Source: Streptomyces viridochromogenes DSM 40736 (GTDB lineage: Bacteria; Actinomycetota; Actinomycetes; Streptomycetales; Streptomycetaceae). Taken from it: a stretch of DNA of 64,000 nt. Below the pieces are notes generated by a model, which made no database searches, had not been told where the DNA came from, and saw only the letters and a program-made list of their open reading frames with translations. The stretch covers positions 3,724,430-3,788,429 of the forward strand of contig NZ_GG657757.1 of assembly GCF_000158955.1 (NCBI RefSeq), written 5' to 3'. A program made the translations under genes and the position numbers. This document shows positions 40,692 to 48,781 of the stretch, in pieces; the first letter of the stretch is position 1, and each line of letters opens with the position of its first letter.

Positions 40692-41273
40692 GTGACCGAA
40701 GAGCTGACCCAGGTGGCACGGTTCCTGTACGAAGCGGGGACGCTCAAGCAGTCGAAGCGCACCGGGTGGTGGATGGCTGGCGTGCGCGACCCGGAGAGCG
40801 TTGCCGAGCACTCCTGGCGCACCTCGCTGATCGCATCGATCATCGCCAAACTGGAGGGGGCAGACCCGGCCCGTGCCGCGTTCCTGGCGGTGTGGCACGA
40901 CTCGCAGGAGACCAGGACCGGGGACGTCAACCACCTGGCCAAGAAGTACGGTGCCGGTGAAGCCGACCCCGCGGTGGTCACCGCCGACCAGGTGGCGGGT
41001 ATGCCCGAGGCGCTCGCGTCCACGGTGCGCGAACTGATCAGTGAGTACGAGGCCCGGGAATCCCCCGAAGCGATCTGCGCACGAGACGCGGACAAGCTCG
41101 AATGCATGCTGCAGGGCATCGAGTACAAAGCCCAGGGCTATCAGCACGCACAGCGGTGGATCGACAACAGCCGCGGTCGCCTCGTCACGAAGACCGCGAA
41201 CGAACTGGCCGACCAGCTGCTGGCGACGGACCCGTTGGACTGGCTGCGCAGCACGCTGGGCGAGTCGAACTGA
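40692..41273 (+). CDS. HD-domain hydrolase (YfbR/HDDC2-like)
   Basis: 193 residues from the GTG at 40692 (AGGAG eight bases upstream). HD motifs: 'PESVAEHSWRTSLIASII' (first His), 'AAFLAVWHDSQETRTGDV' (His-Asp pair, about residues 68-69) and 'ARDADKLECMLQGIEYKAQG' (last Asp). Relatives are 5'-deoxynucleotidases that need a divalent metal. It follows the regulator remnant with a short gap and probably once shared its transcript. Such HD genes are common in Streptomyces integrative elements. Confidence 0.85.
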   Translation: MTEELTQVARFLYEAGTLKQSKRTGWWMAGVRDPESVAEHSWRTSLIASIIAKLEGADPARAAFLAVWHDSQETRTGDVNHLAKKYGAGEADPAVVTADQVAGMPEALASTVRELISEYEARESPEAICARDADKLECMLQGIEYKAQGYQHAQRWIDNSRGRLVTKTANELADQLLATDPLDWLRSTLGESN

Positions 41274-41362
41274 TTCTTACTGCTGCTCATCCAGCGGCTG
41301 CCGAACACTGAACTGCCGCCTTGTCCGATCAACTTGCACTCGACTTCAGGCCGCAGCCGACC

Positions 41363-41485
41363 GACTGAGTTGCAACTTTCTCTACCTGTTCAAGGCGGCT
41401 CGCTCCGCTCCCCGCGCGCGGCCCGGCCCCCGGTCGGGCCTGCGCTCATGTCTCCGCCCCGCTCCAGCCCGTCCGGCGCCCGGGC
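41363..41485. repeat. Island direct repeat 2, copy B
   Basis: About 120 bases matching 26412-26534, same orientation, beginning GACTGAGTTGCAAC and containing CAAGGCGGCTCGCTCCGCTC. It fills most of the gap between the HD gene and the DUF4190 gene (41274-41587), which has no other feature. Confidence 0.85.
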
Positions 41486-41587
41486 CGTGCTGCGACTCCA
41501 TGGTCTCCATGATGCAGCCAGCCCCGCCGCTGCGGGGTGCGCGGCGAGGCCTGGGGGTGGGGGGTCAGCGTCGCGCGACGTCAGCGA

Positions 41588-42283
41588 TCAGAAGTCGGTT
41601 CGGGACGCTTTGATGGTCTTGCACTCGAGCTTCTTGGCGTCCTTGATCTCGTCCGCGTTCACCAGCGCACCAGCGTCCTTGTCGGTGAACTTCTGGCCCG
41701 GGGAGAGGTTCTCGGCGGTTGACATGAAGTCGTTGACCTTCTTGCCGTCGGCCAGGACCTCGCCCTCAACGAAGTACGAGTACCGGCGGTCGCCGTTGTT
41801 GGCGTAGTCGACGTGGATGGCCATCTCCTTGATGCCGAGGTCGCCGGTGACAACGTCGCACTTGGTGACCTTGAAGTCCTTCATGACCTCGGACTCCTTG
41901 GCGCCGCCGGTCTTGGACTTGCCGTCGCCGACGGTGGTGGAGTCGTACGACTTGTCCAGCTCCTCACTGGCCTTGTCGACGGCGGAGAAGAACAGGGCGT
42001 TCATGGCGAAGAACATCGCGATCGCTACGGCCGACGTGACGAGGCCGGTGATGCCGGCGCCCTTGCCCTTGCGGACCTTGCCCGCCTTGGAGAGGCCGAT
42101 GGCGCCGAAGATGACGCCAAGGATCGCGAGCGGCCAGACGACAACGTTGAGGACAGGGATGAAGCTGACTACGACGGCGATGATGCCGAGGACGAGTGCG
42201 GTGGTGGCCAGGCCGTTGCTGCCGGGCTGCTGAGGCTCGCCGTAGCCGGGCTGCTGGGGCTGGGGCGGGTACTGCTGGCTCAT
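41588..42283 (-). CDS. DUF4190-type membrane protein with extracellular domain
   Basis: 231 residues. A Gln/Pro/Tyr-rich cytoplasmic start ('QQYPPQPQQPGYGEPQQP') is followed by the DUF4190 pair of helices ('TTALVLGIIAVVVSFIP' and 'VVVWPLAILGVIFGAIGLS') and a third ('GITGLVTSAVAIAMFF', to about residue 95). An outside domain of ~130 residues has two cysteines (about 142 and 222) and an FxLYD-like core 'VEGEVLADGKKVNDFM'. The ATG at 42283 has GGGGGACC upstream. Function unknown; it is probably envelope-associated. Codon use is somewhat less biased than in core genes. Confidence 0.8.
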   Translation of the reverse strand: MSQQYPPQPQQPGYGEPQQPGSNGLATTALVLGIIAVVVSFIPVLNVVVWPLAILGVIFGAIGLSKAGKVRKGKGAGITGLVTSAVAIAMFFAMNALFFSAVDKASEELDKSYDSTTVGDGKSKTGGAKESEVMKDFKVTKCDVVTGDLGIKEMAIHVDYANNGDRRYSYFVEGEVLADGKKVNDFMSTAENLSPGQKFTDKDAGALVNADEIKDAKKLECKTIKASRTDF

Positions 42284-42901
42284 GGTCCCCCCTGGGACTT
42301 GCGTTGTGACTTGCGGGTGTGTGACTTGTGGAGCTGCTGTGTGGTTGCCTCGAGCTGGTGTTATTCACCTGATCGTTATGAACTGCCGGGGGCTGCGAGG
42401 TCGGGCCCCGCTGCCTGTCAGTGAGTGAGCTTGCGGTGGGCGTCAGAGAGGCCGTTTCCGGGAGCACTTAAAGGTCCCTACGACGGCTATCCCGTGGTAC
42501 GCCGGGAGGGCGTCGACCGCGCTCTGGAGCGCAGTGCGGAGGAGCTCGCCGAGCTCAGTGACCCCCCAGTGGGCAGCGATCGAGTGAGGCAGTGAGGCCG
42601 CTTCCAGAGGTGCCCGGCTCCTCTCCGTACTCCGTCAAAAAACGCTTTCAGCCGGCCGCCGTGCTCGTAGACGGCGTGGTTGCGCTTCTCGAGGCGGTGC
42701 AGGACCTCGGTGGTGCGCGCCACCCGCTTCTCGTCGCATACGACGGCCGCGAGGTCGGCGAGGTGGTCGACGGGTTGTTCTCTTCCCATGTCGCAGCGAT
42801 GGCCTTTTGACGCCCCCGCGGGACGGCGTTCAGATCCGCGGGGGTAGGGAAGGCGGGTCGGCAAGGGTCACGCGCCGCAGTCCCATCAGGAAGTTCACAC
42901 C
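42284..42901. other. Gap with gene debris
   Basis: No full gene. A plus-strand tail ending at TGA 42591-42593 ('DGYPVVRREGVDRALERSAE') and a minus-strand stretch near 42640-42790 ('EVLHRLEKRNHAVYEHGGRL') look like fragments of lost genes; I cannot name either. Confidence 0.45.
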
Positions 42902-43300
42902 ATGGCAGACAACGCACAAGCGACAGCCGTCCCCGGCTGGGTACTGGAGTTCATGGACGCCATCGACACCCTGGAGTTCGGCAAGGGCTTCGCACCACTG
43001 ACCGACAACACCGACATGTACTTCGGCGCCGCGCACATCCACGGCGTCGAGGCCATCAAGGAGTTCTTCGTCAAGATCGACGCGCCGCTGGTCATCAGCC
43101 ATGAGGTCCTGGAGTTCTGGACCGCGGGCGACGGCGTCCGTCTGCTGCGCGGTGAGGCGGTCATGGCCAAGAAGAGCGAACCGGAGCGGGTGGTGCGCGC
43201 CCCCTTCATGCACATCTTCTACCTCGACCAGGAAGAGCCGGTGCGCATCCGGACGCTCCGTGTCACCGCGGGCCCACTGCAGACCGACGCCGTGATGTGA
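42902..43300 (+). CDS. SnoaL-like/NTF2-fold protein
   Basis: 132 residues, one NTF2-like domain: 'GWVLEFMDAIDTLEFGKGF', 'DMYFGAAHIHGVEAIKEFF' (core helix-strand) and 'FWTAGDGVRLLRGEAVM'. Small proteins of this fold bind or isomerise polar ring compounds, or have no known activity. AGGAAG lies ten bases before the ATG. It precedes the alpha/beta hydrolase by 118 bases in the same direction and may share its transcript. Confidence 0.8.
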   Translation: MADNAQATAVPGWVLEFMDAIDTLEFGKGFAPLTDNTDMYFGAAHIHGVEAIKEFFVKIDAPLVISHEVLEFWTAGDGVRLLRGEAVMAKKSEPERVVRAPFMHIFYLDQEEPVRIRTLRVTAGPLQTDAVM

Positions 43301-43418
43301 CCCGGCTCAGGGCAAGGCACCCGCAGGTCACGGCTTGCCGGTTACCGCGCGGAATTCGTCGATGTCGCGGGTGCAGGGCGAGAAACCAACCAGAGTACGC
43401 ATTTCAAAGGAGTCAGAT

Positions 43419-44285
43419 ATGAACTCGGTGCACCACCGGACCGCCACTGTCGACGGCTATGAGATCTTCTACCGCGAAGCCGGCCACGCCGACGCCCCCG
43501 TGATCGTCCTGCTGCACGGCTACCCGACCAGCTCGTTCATGTTCCGCGAACTCATCCCGCTACTGGCCGACAAGTACCACGTCATCGCGCCGGACCACCT
43601 CGGCTTCGGCCGCTCCGACGCCCCCCTCGTAGGGGAGTTCACCTACACCTTCGACGCCCTCACCGAACTCACCTCCGGCCTGCTCGACCAACTGGGCCTG
43701 GACCGCTACGCCCTCTACGTCCAGGACTACGGCGCCCCCATCGGATGGCGCCTCGCGCTCCAGCACCCCGAACGGATCTCCGCCATCGTCACCCAGAACG
43801 GCAACGGCTACGAGGACGGTTTCGTCGAGTCGTTCTGGGCCGACGTCTGGGCCTACGGGGCGAACCCCGGCCCCGACACCGAACCCGCCGTCCGCGCCGC
43901 GCTGGGCGTCGACGCCATCCGCTGGCAGTACGTGCACGGCGTGCCCGACCCGAGCCTGGTCAGCCCGGACACCTGGGAGCACGACTTCGCCCTCGTCTCC
44001 CGCGAGGGCAACGACGAGGTCCAGCTGGCGCTGTTCCGCGACTACCAGAACAATCGCCCGCTCTACCCGCTGCTGCACGAATTCCTGCGCACCAGCGGGG
44101 TCCCGGTGCTCGCCGTGTGGGGCCGCAACGACGAAATCTTCGGCCCCGCGGGCGCGCTGGCCTTCGCCCGCGACGCCAAGGACGCGGAGGTGCACCTGGT
44201 CAACGGCGGTCACTTCCTTCTGGAGAGCCACCTGGACGTCGTCGCGGGTTACCTGCGCGGCTTCCTCGGGCGCGTGCTGGGATAA
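43419..44285 (+). CDS. Alpha/beta hydrolase, haloalkane-dehalogenase/epoxide-hydrolase type
   Basis: 288 residues from the ATG at 43419 (AAAGGAG seven bases upstream). Oxyanion 'LLHGYPTSSFMFRELIP', nucleophile elbow 'VQDYGAPIGWRLAL' with Asp (about residue 106) in place of Ser, acid 'WGRNDEIFGP' and base 'NGGHFLLESH'. An aspartate nucleophile points to ester-intermediate hydrolases acting on epoxides or halides. The tryptophan that follows the nucleophile in true haloalkane dehalogenases is Tyr here, so halide use is doubtful. It is the last clear gene before the right island repeat. Confidence 0.88.
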   Translation: MNSVHHRTATVDGYEIFYREAGHADAPVIVLLHGYPTSSFMFRELIPLLADKYHVIAPDHLGFGRSDAPLVGEFTYTFDALTELTSGLLDQLGLDRYALYVQDYGAPIGWRLALQHPERISAIVTQNGNGYEDGFVESFWADVWAYGANPGPDTEPAVRAALGVDAIRWQYVHGVPDPSLVSPDTWEHDFALVSREGNDEVQLALFRDYQNNRPLYPLLHEFLRTSGVPVLAVWGRNDEIFGPAGALAFARDAKDAEVHLVNGGHFLLESHLDVVAGYLRGFLGRVLG

Positions 44286-44286
44286 G

Positions 44287-44357
44287 TGACATCAACCTGG
44301 CGGTCGAGCTCCCTCGGTCCGGCTACCAGCGAATCGTCTGGCCCTCCGGGGTAACGG
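44287..44357. repeat. Island direct repeat 1, copy B
   Basis: Matches 26022-26096; the last 38 bases are identical. It includes the final codons ('VTPEGQTIRW' on the minus strand) of the 74-residue gene without the rest. It begins two bases after the hydrolase stop codon. Confidence 0.85.
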
Positions 44358-44538
44358 CTGGAGGGGCTGTCGGACATTGACCGAGCCCTCGCCGCGATCT
44401 GGGCCTGACGAGAAGCCCCCTCCCGCCCGAAGGCAAGAGCGGGCAAAAGCTCTCGGGGGAGCTGACGGACAGCGGCAGTTCCGTGCGTTCCTGACCTTGC
44501 GCCTTTGCAGGTGCCGCGTTGAATGTCACGACCAAGCC

Positions 44539-44793
44539 GTGACCAACCTTTCGAAGATCGCCAGTCGTCTGGACGCCTTCATGGACCTGTTGGGCCCAGT
44601 AATCGGCGTCATGCTGCTGGCGGTGGGCATCGAGACCTACCGCAACGGTGGATCCATGGGCTGGCCCATCGCAGGAGCGGTCCTGCTTGTGATCAATCTG
44701 TGGGTGGCCTGGCGCCGCCTCGCCAGTCGCAGGAAACCAACCCCTCGCCGTAGCGACGCCACGCAACCGCCAACTTCTGACATCCACGGCTGA
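44539..44793 (+). CDS. Small two-helix membrane protein (84 aa)
   Basis: GTG at 44539. 'LDAFMDLLGPVIGVMLLAVG' and 'MGWPIAGAVLLVINLWVAWR' are two membrane helices, followed by a basic tail. No strong ribosome site. The longer frame from 44377 has poor-quality sequence. Unknown function; 44796-44935 beyond it holds only a minus-strand CxxC fragment ('CDWCDGRTESLEYAP'). Confidence 0.5.
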   Translation: MTNLSKIASRLDAFMDLLGPVIGVMLLAVGIETYRNGGSMGWPIAGAVLLVINLWVAWRRLASRRKPTPRRSDATQPPTSDIHG

Positions 44794-44935
44794 CATCAAC
44801 GACGCCGGACGGGGGCGTACTCCAGCGACTCTGTCCGGCCGTCGCACCAGTCGCAGGCCGCATCCGAAGCGGGCCCGGATCGAACCCCTAATACTCCAGC
44901 CGTAGATCGCTGGTGCGACGTCCGACCGACCGCGC

Positions 44936-45313
44936 CTACGGGTGCGTGTCCGTGATCGCGATGACCTCGTCGAGGCGGTCCAGAGCGGCCTGCAGGTCGT
45001 CGACCTTGGCCTGTATGCGGTCGCGCTCGGCACGCAGCATGGCTCGTTGCTCGGCGTCGGTGTGCCCGGTGTCCCAGCATGGAAGGAGTTCCGCGATCCT
45101 TCGGCTGGTCAGACCGGCGGCGAACATCTGCTGGAAGAAGCGCACCAGGGTGACGGTGTCCTGGCGGTAGAGGCGCTGGCCGGACGGGCTGCGCTCCGCG
45201 ATGAGGAGCCCCTGCTGCTCGTAGTAGCGCACGGCGCGTACTGAGACGCCAGCACCCCGTGCCACCTCGCCGATGCGAAGCAGCCGCTCGTCCGCGGCCT
45301 GCCCGACGGTCAT
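44936..45313 (-). CDS. MerR-family regulator
   Basis: 125 residues from the ATG at 45313 with GGGGGAGG eight bases upstream. Winged helix 'LLRIGEVARGAGVSVRAVRYYEQQGLL' (reported as two joined blocks), wing 'PSGQRLYRQDTV', then a coiled-coil dimer helix 'AMLRAERDRIQAKVDDL'. The short C-terminus has no cysteine cluster, so it is not a metal sensor; it may sense an organic ligand. It is divergent from the SDR gene across a MerR-type promoter. Confidence 0.9.
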   Translation of the reverse strand: MTVGQAADERLLRIGEVARGAGVSVRAVRYYEQQGLLIAERSPSGQRLYRQDTVTLVRFFQQMFAAGLTSRRIAELLPCWDTGHTDAEQRAMLRAERDRIQAKVDDLQAALDRLDEVIAITDTHP

Positions 45314-45347
45314 GGTGATTCCTCCCCCAGGCTCTAATGGCCAGCAC

Positions 45348-45379
45348 TTGCCTCTGACGTTAGCGTCAGGTTTTAGCGT
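45348..45379. promoter_or_regulatory. MerR-type promoter/operator of the SDR gene
   Basis: TTGCCT (-35, 45348-45353) and TAGCGT (-10, 45374-45379) are 20 bases apart, too long for normal sigma-70 use but typical for MerR activation. Exactly between them is the perfect palindrome CTGACG-TTAG-CGTCAG (45354-45369). Transcription would start at about 45386-45387, the A of the SDR start codon, so the mRNA may be leaderless. Confidence 0.6.
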
Positions 45380-45386
45380 ACCGGGC

Positions 45387-46115
45387 ATGGACATCAACAA
45401 CTCAGTTGCCCTTGTCACCGGAGCCAACCGCGGCCTGGGCCGCGCCTTCGCCCAGCGCCTGTTCGAACGGGGCGCCCGCAAGGTCTACGCGACGGCCCGC
45501 CGGCCGGAGACCGTGGACCTGCCCGGGGTCGAGGTGCTGCCCCTCGATATCACCGATCCCGCAGCTGTGAAGGCCGCCGCCGAGGCCGCCCCGGACGTCT
45601 CGCTACTCATCAACAACGCGGGAATCAGTACGGGGACCGACCTGGTGACCGGTTCGCTGGACGCGGTACGGCAGGAGCTGGAGACCAACGTGTTCGGGCA
45701 CCTGGGAATGATCCGTGAGTTCGCGCCGGCGCTCGCCGGGAACGGCGGGGGTGCGATCGTCAACGTCCTCTCCGCCATGTCGTGGTTCGGGGTCAAGGGC
45801 TCCAACGCCTACCACCTGACCAAGGCCGCCGCCTGGGCCATGACCAACGGCGTCCGCCTGGAACTCGCCGAGCAGGGCACGCTGGTGACAGCGGTACACC
45901 TCGGCCTGGCCGACACCGACATGACCGCGGGCTGGCCCGTGGACAAGATCGCGCCGTTGGATCTGGCCGACGCGGCACTCGACGGTGTCGAGGCGGGCTC
46001 CGCCGAGGTCCTCGCCGACCAGTGGAGTCGGGACGTCAAGTCCCGGCTGCCGCTGACGCCGGAAGAGTTCAACGCCGCGATGGACCGCGCCCTGGCGGCG
46101 CTGATGGCGGCCTGA
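45387..46115 (+). CDS. SDR-family oxidoreductase
   Basis: 242 residues. Rossmann motif 'VALVTGANRGLGRAFAQ' (TGxxxGxG, residues 11-18), 'LLINNAGIST' (NNAG), catalytic Ser in 'VNVLSAMSWF', and Tyr-x-x-x-Lys in 'NAYHLTKAAAW' (about 145-149). It is an NAD(P)-dependent dehydrogenase or reductase of unknown substrate. No ribosome site precedes the ATG, which fits a leaderless message from the MerR-type promoter. Confidence 0.92.
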   Translation: MDINNSVALVTGANRGLGRAFAQRLFERGARKVYATARRPETVDLPGVEVLPLDITDPAAVKAAAEAAPDVSLLINNAGISTGTDLVTGSLDAVRQELETNVFGHLGMIREFAPALAGNGGGAIVNVLSAMSWFGVKGSNAYHLTKAAAWAMTNGVRLELAEQGTLVTAVHLGLADTDMTAGWPVDKIAPLDLADAALDGVEAGSAEVLADQWSRDVKSRLPLTPEEFNAAMDRALAALMAA

Positions 46116-46243
46116 GGGGTCCTCGGGCCGCGCTGACTTCGGTCGTCTCGATTGGTACGTATCACCTGGGGCGATGGCCCCGTGGCCCTCCTCTGCAGAC
46201 CTGCCATGATCATCTCGACGTGTTCCATGGTGGGAGGCAAGAG

Positions 46244-47338
46244 ATGGCGATACTGCTGCCCGATGGGCTGGCTACGCCGGCGCTCGTGGTCGATCCGGAT
46301 GTGCTGGAAAGCAACATCGAGCGGATGGCTGAGGCTTCGCGGGCTCAAGGGTTCGTCCTGCGTCCGCACGCCAAGGCCCACAAGTGCGCGCAGATCGGGG
46401 ACCTTCAGCTTCGGGCTGGTGCGCGCGGGCTGTCGGTGGCCACGATCGGCGAAGCCGAGGCATTTGCTCGGGTCGGCGTGGACGACCTGTTCATCGCATA
46501 CCCCGTGTGGCTCGATGCCGACAAGGCGCAGCGGCTGCGCCGACTGGCGGACCGCATTGCCCTGAGAGTCGGCGTTGAGTCGATCGAAGGCGCACAGCGG
46601 CTGGGGAACGCCGTGCACGGCAGCGCCCGGCCTGTCGAGGTACTTGTCGAGGTCGACAGCGGGAGCCGTCGCACAGGAGTGCAGCCTCACATGGCTGGTG
46701 AGGTGGGGAAGGCGGCCGCCGACGCGGGACTCCTTGTTGCGGGCGTGTTCACGTTCCCAGGACACGGCTACGGACACGACGCGCGGGCACGAGAGCACGC
46801 CGCACGAGACGAGGAGCGCACGCTGGGCCAGGCCGCACAGGTGCTGCGGGATCTCGGGCTCGACGTCCGTGTGGTCAGCGGCGGGTCGACGCCGACGGCG
46901 GGACAGTGGCAGCCGGGGGCAGTGAACGAATTGCGGCCGGGTGTCTACGTCTTCAATGACGCCACCCAGCTGGCCATCGGAACCTGTGGGGTGGAGGATC
47001 TGGCGCTGGTCGCTGCGTCGACGGTGATCAGCGTTCCCGCCCCGGACCGCTTCGTGCTGGACGTCGGCAGCAAGGCCCTTGGCTCCGACCGGTCGCCTTG
47101 GGTGACGGGTCACGGTTACCTGCCCCAGTTCCCGCAGGGATCCATTACCGGGTTGTGGGAGCACCACGCCGTGGTCCGCCTTCCGGAAGGCGTGAGAGGG
47201 CCGCGCCTTGGGTCGGTGGTCGCCGTCGTCCCCAACCACATCTGCACGCCGGTGAATCTCGCCGATGAGCTGCTGGTCGTCCGAGACCGCAAGGTGATCG
47301 ACCGCTGGCAGGTCACAGCACGAGGGGCCAATACCTGA
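46244..47338 (+). CDS. PLP-dependent D-threonine-aldolase/D-serine-deaminase-like protein
   Basis: 364 residues, fold-type III (alanine-racemase-like barrel plus a beta domain). Start 'LLPDGLATPALVVDPDVLE', PLP-lysine in 'LRPHAKAHKCAQI' (Lys about residue 45), 'VEVDSGSRRTGVQP', 'VVSGGSTPTAG' (phosphate site) and C-terminal metal/active-site 'VPNHICTPVNL'. Relatives cleave D-threonine or deaminate D-serine with a divalent metal. GGGAGG lies before the ATG at 46244. It stands 128 bases after the SDR gene and may share its transcript. Confidence 0.88.
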   Translation: MAILLPDGLATPALVVDPDVLESNIERMAEASRAQGFVLRPHAKAHKCAQIGDLQLRAGARGLSVATIGEAEAFARVGVDDLFIAYPVWLDADKAQRLRRLADRIALRVGVESIEGAQRLGNAVHGSARPVEVLVEVDSGSRRTGVQPHMAGEVGKAAADAGLLVAGVFTFPGHGYGHDARAREHAARDEERTLGQAAQVLRDLGLDVRVVSGGSTPTAGQWQPGAVNELRPGVYVFNDATQLAIGTCGVEDLALVAASTVISVPAPDRFVLDVGSKALGSDRSPWVTGHGYLPQFPQGSITGLWEHHAVVRLPEGVRGPRLGSVVAVVPNHICTPVNLADELLVVRDRKVIDRWQVTARGANT

Positions 47339-47435
47339 GCATCACTTCAGACGGGAAAGACGGCGGTAGCAGATCAGAATCGAGGCTATCCCGGCGAAGG
47401 CAAGGAAGTGTTCCGGGCGATTACCGGCGATTACC

Positions 47436-47831
47436 TCAGCCGGCGAAATCGATAAGCATCACGGCGAAGCAGAGGAAAAGCAGTACCCCAGAACCGATAG
47501 CGAATGACAGAAGCGTCCTTCCGCTCGTCATCTGCTCGGGGGTTACGGTGTTGCTCGTATCCTTCGGGTCATAGATGACCTCGAGTGCTCCCCCCACCGT
47601 GGCGGGAGGCCATACGAAAGGCCCGACGCTGGTTTGCAGCATCGCTCCGGTTTCCGATGGAAATTGAACCAGAAGGTAGGCTTTCCCGTTTTCATCTTTC
47701 CGGGAGTTGACGCATTTTGCTGGTGCACGTATCCCTCGCGTGCGCAGCGCCCTGCCCCGCCTGTAGGCCACCACGGAAAAGCAAAAAACAAAAGCAGCTA
47801 TAACGGCTACCGGAATCGCAGGCCCACCCAT
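47436..47831 (-). CDS. DUF3592-type membrane protein
   Basis: 131 residues with an N-terminal helix ('IPVAVIAAFVFCFSVVAY') and a C-terminal helix ('LLSFAIGSGVLLFLCFAVML'). Between them is an outside or cytoplasmic beta domain ending 'VGGALEVIYDPKDTSNT', the conserved 'V-Y-D-P' of DUF3592. Lower GC in the third position than the neighbours. Function unknown. Confidence 0.75.
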   Translation of the reverse strand: MGGPAIPVAVIAAFVFCFSVVAYRRGRALRTRGIRAPAKCVNSRKDENGKAYLLVQFPSETGAMLQTSVGPFVWPPATVGGALEVIYDPKDTSNTVTPEQMTSGRTLLSFAIGSGVLLFLCFAVMLIDFAG

Positions 47832-47891
47832 GCCCCTACCCTCCCCTGACGCAACACGTCCGCCACGTCTACCATCCGACTCGCGTAAGCG

Positions 47892-48017
47892 TCATCTCGG
47901 ACGGTCAGCGAAGAGCACCTCGGCGCCCTCGACCGTCGACAGGCCCTGGCAGCGCAGGTACTTGCCCGCCCCCTGCTCGGTCCTCGACAGGTGCAGCCCC
48001 AGGTCAAGCCTCAACAT
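47892..48017 (-). CDS. Possible small protein (41 aa)
   Basis: ATG 48017 behind GGAGAGGTGAGG, stop at 47892. 'MLRLDLGLHLSRTEQGAGKY' and 'LSTVEGAEVLFADRPR'. The ribosome site is good, but the length leaves this uncertain; it could also be a fragment. It is divergent from the DinB gene. Confidence 0.3.
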   Translation of the reverse strand: MLRLDLGLHLSRTEQGAGKYLRCQGLSTVEGAEVLFADRPR

Positions 48018-48111
48018 CCTCACCTCTCCCGGGATTTAGGTCAGAACCTGACCTCTATGGCCCCTAGCGTCCTCCCTGCCCGTCGGAACACGAACCACGG
48101 AGGTAACGACC

Positions 48112-48681
48112 ATGAGCGAGACCGCGACTGTCAACGAACCGGCCGCACACGACTCGGCCCATGAGTCGACCCCCACCGGCGAGCGCGCCGACTTGCTGGA
48201 GTCCCTGGCCAAGCAGCGGCACTTCCTCCGATTCACCACCCGTGACCTCACCGACGAGCAGGCCGGGCGCCGGACCACCGCCAGCCGGCTGTGCCTGGGC
48301 GGCCTGATCAAACATGTCACTGCGGTCGAGCGAACCTGGGCGCAGTTCATCCTGGAGGGCCCGTCGGCGATGCCCGACTTCACCGCCATGACCGAGGCCG
48401 ACTGGGCCCGACGGGCCGACGAGTTCCGGATGCTGCCCGGCGAGACGCTGACCGGCGTGCTCGTCGACTACGCCGAGGTAGCACGCCGAACTGACGAACT
48501 GGTCGCCACCCTTCCCGACCTGAACGCCACACAACCGCTACCGAAGGCCCCGTGGTCCGAGCCGGGCGCGCGATGGTCGGCCCGCCGAGTACTGATGCAC
48601 GTCATCGCCGAGACCGCCCAGCACGCCGGCCACGCCGACATCATCCGCGAGTCCCTGGACGGCGCCAAGACCATGGGTTAG
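48112..48681 (+). CDS. DinB/DUF664-family protein
   Basis: 189 residues, a four-helix bundle of the DinB/mycothiol-dependent maleylpyruvate-isomerase superfamily: 'ERADLLESLAKQRHFLRFTT', 'LCLGGLIKHVTAVERTWAQF' and 'WSARRVLMHVIAETAQHAGH', with metal-ligand histidines in the last two blocks (His in 'IKHV', 'AQHAGHAD'). These bundles bind a divalent metal and often use mycothiol. GGAGG lies ten bases before the ATG. It ends at a strong bidirectional terminator. Confidence 0.88.
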   Translation: MSETATVNEPAAHDSAHESTPTGERADLLESLAKQRHFLRFTTRDLTDEQAGRRTTASRLCLGGLIKHVTAVERTWAQFILEGPSAMPDFTAMTEADWARRADEFRMLPGETLTGVLVDYAEVARRTDELVATLPDLNATQPLPKAPWSEPGARWSARRVLMHVIAETAQHAGHADIIRESLDGAKTMG

Positions 48682-48693
48682 CCGACGGCGCAG

Positions 48694-48735
48694 CAGGGCG
48701 TATCGCCCCCTCTACATGGGGGGCGATACGCCCTG
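48694..48735. terminator. Strong bidirectional terminator
   Basis: Perfect 17-base arms 48694-48710 and 48719-48735 with an eight-base loop, between the convergent DinB and permease genes. T-runs are absent on both sides. Confidence 0.8.
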
Positions 48736-48781
48736 TCGACCCCGCAAACGTCCTTGTTCCGAAGCGCGGCGTCCGCGGCTG

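Noticed and set aside
43419..44285. Annotation as a true haloalkane dehalogenase.
   Set aside because: The aspartate nucleophile fits, but the tryptophan next to it that binds halide is Tyr; substrate left open.
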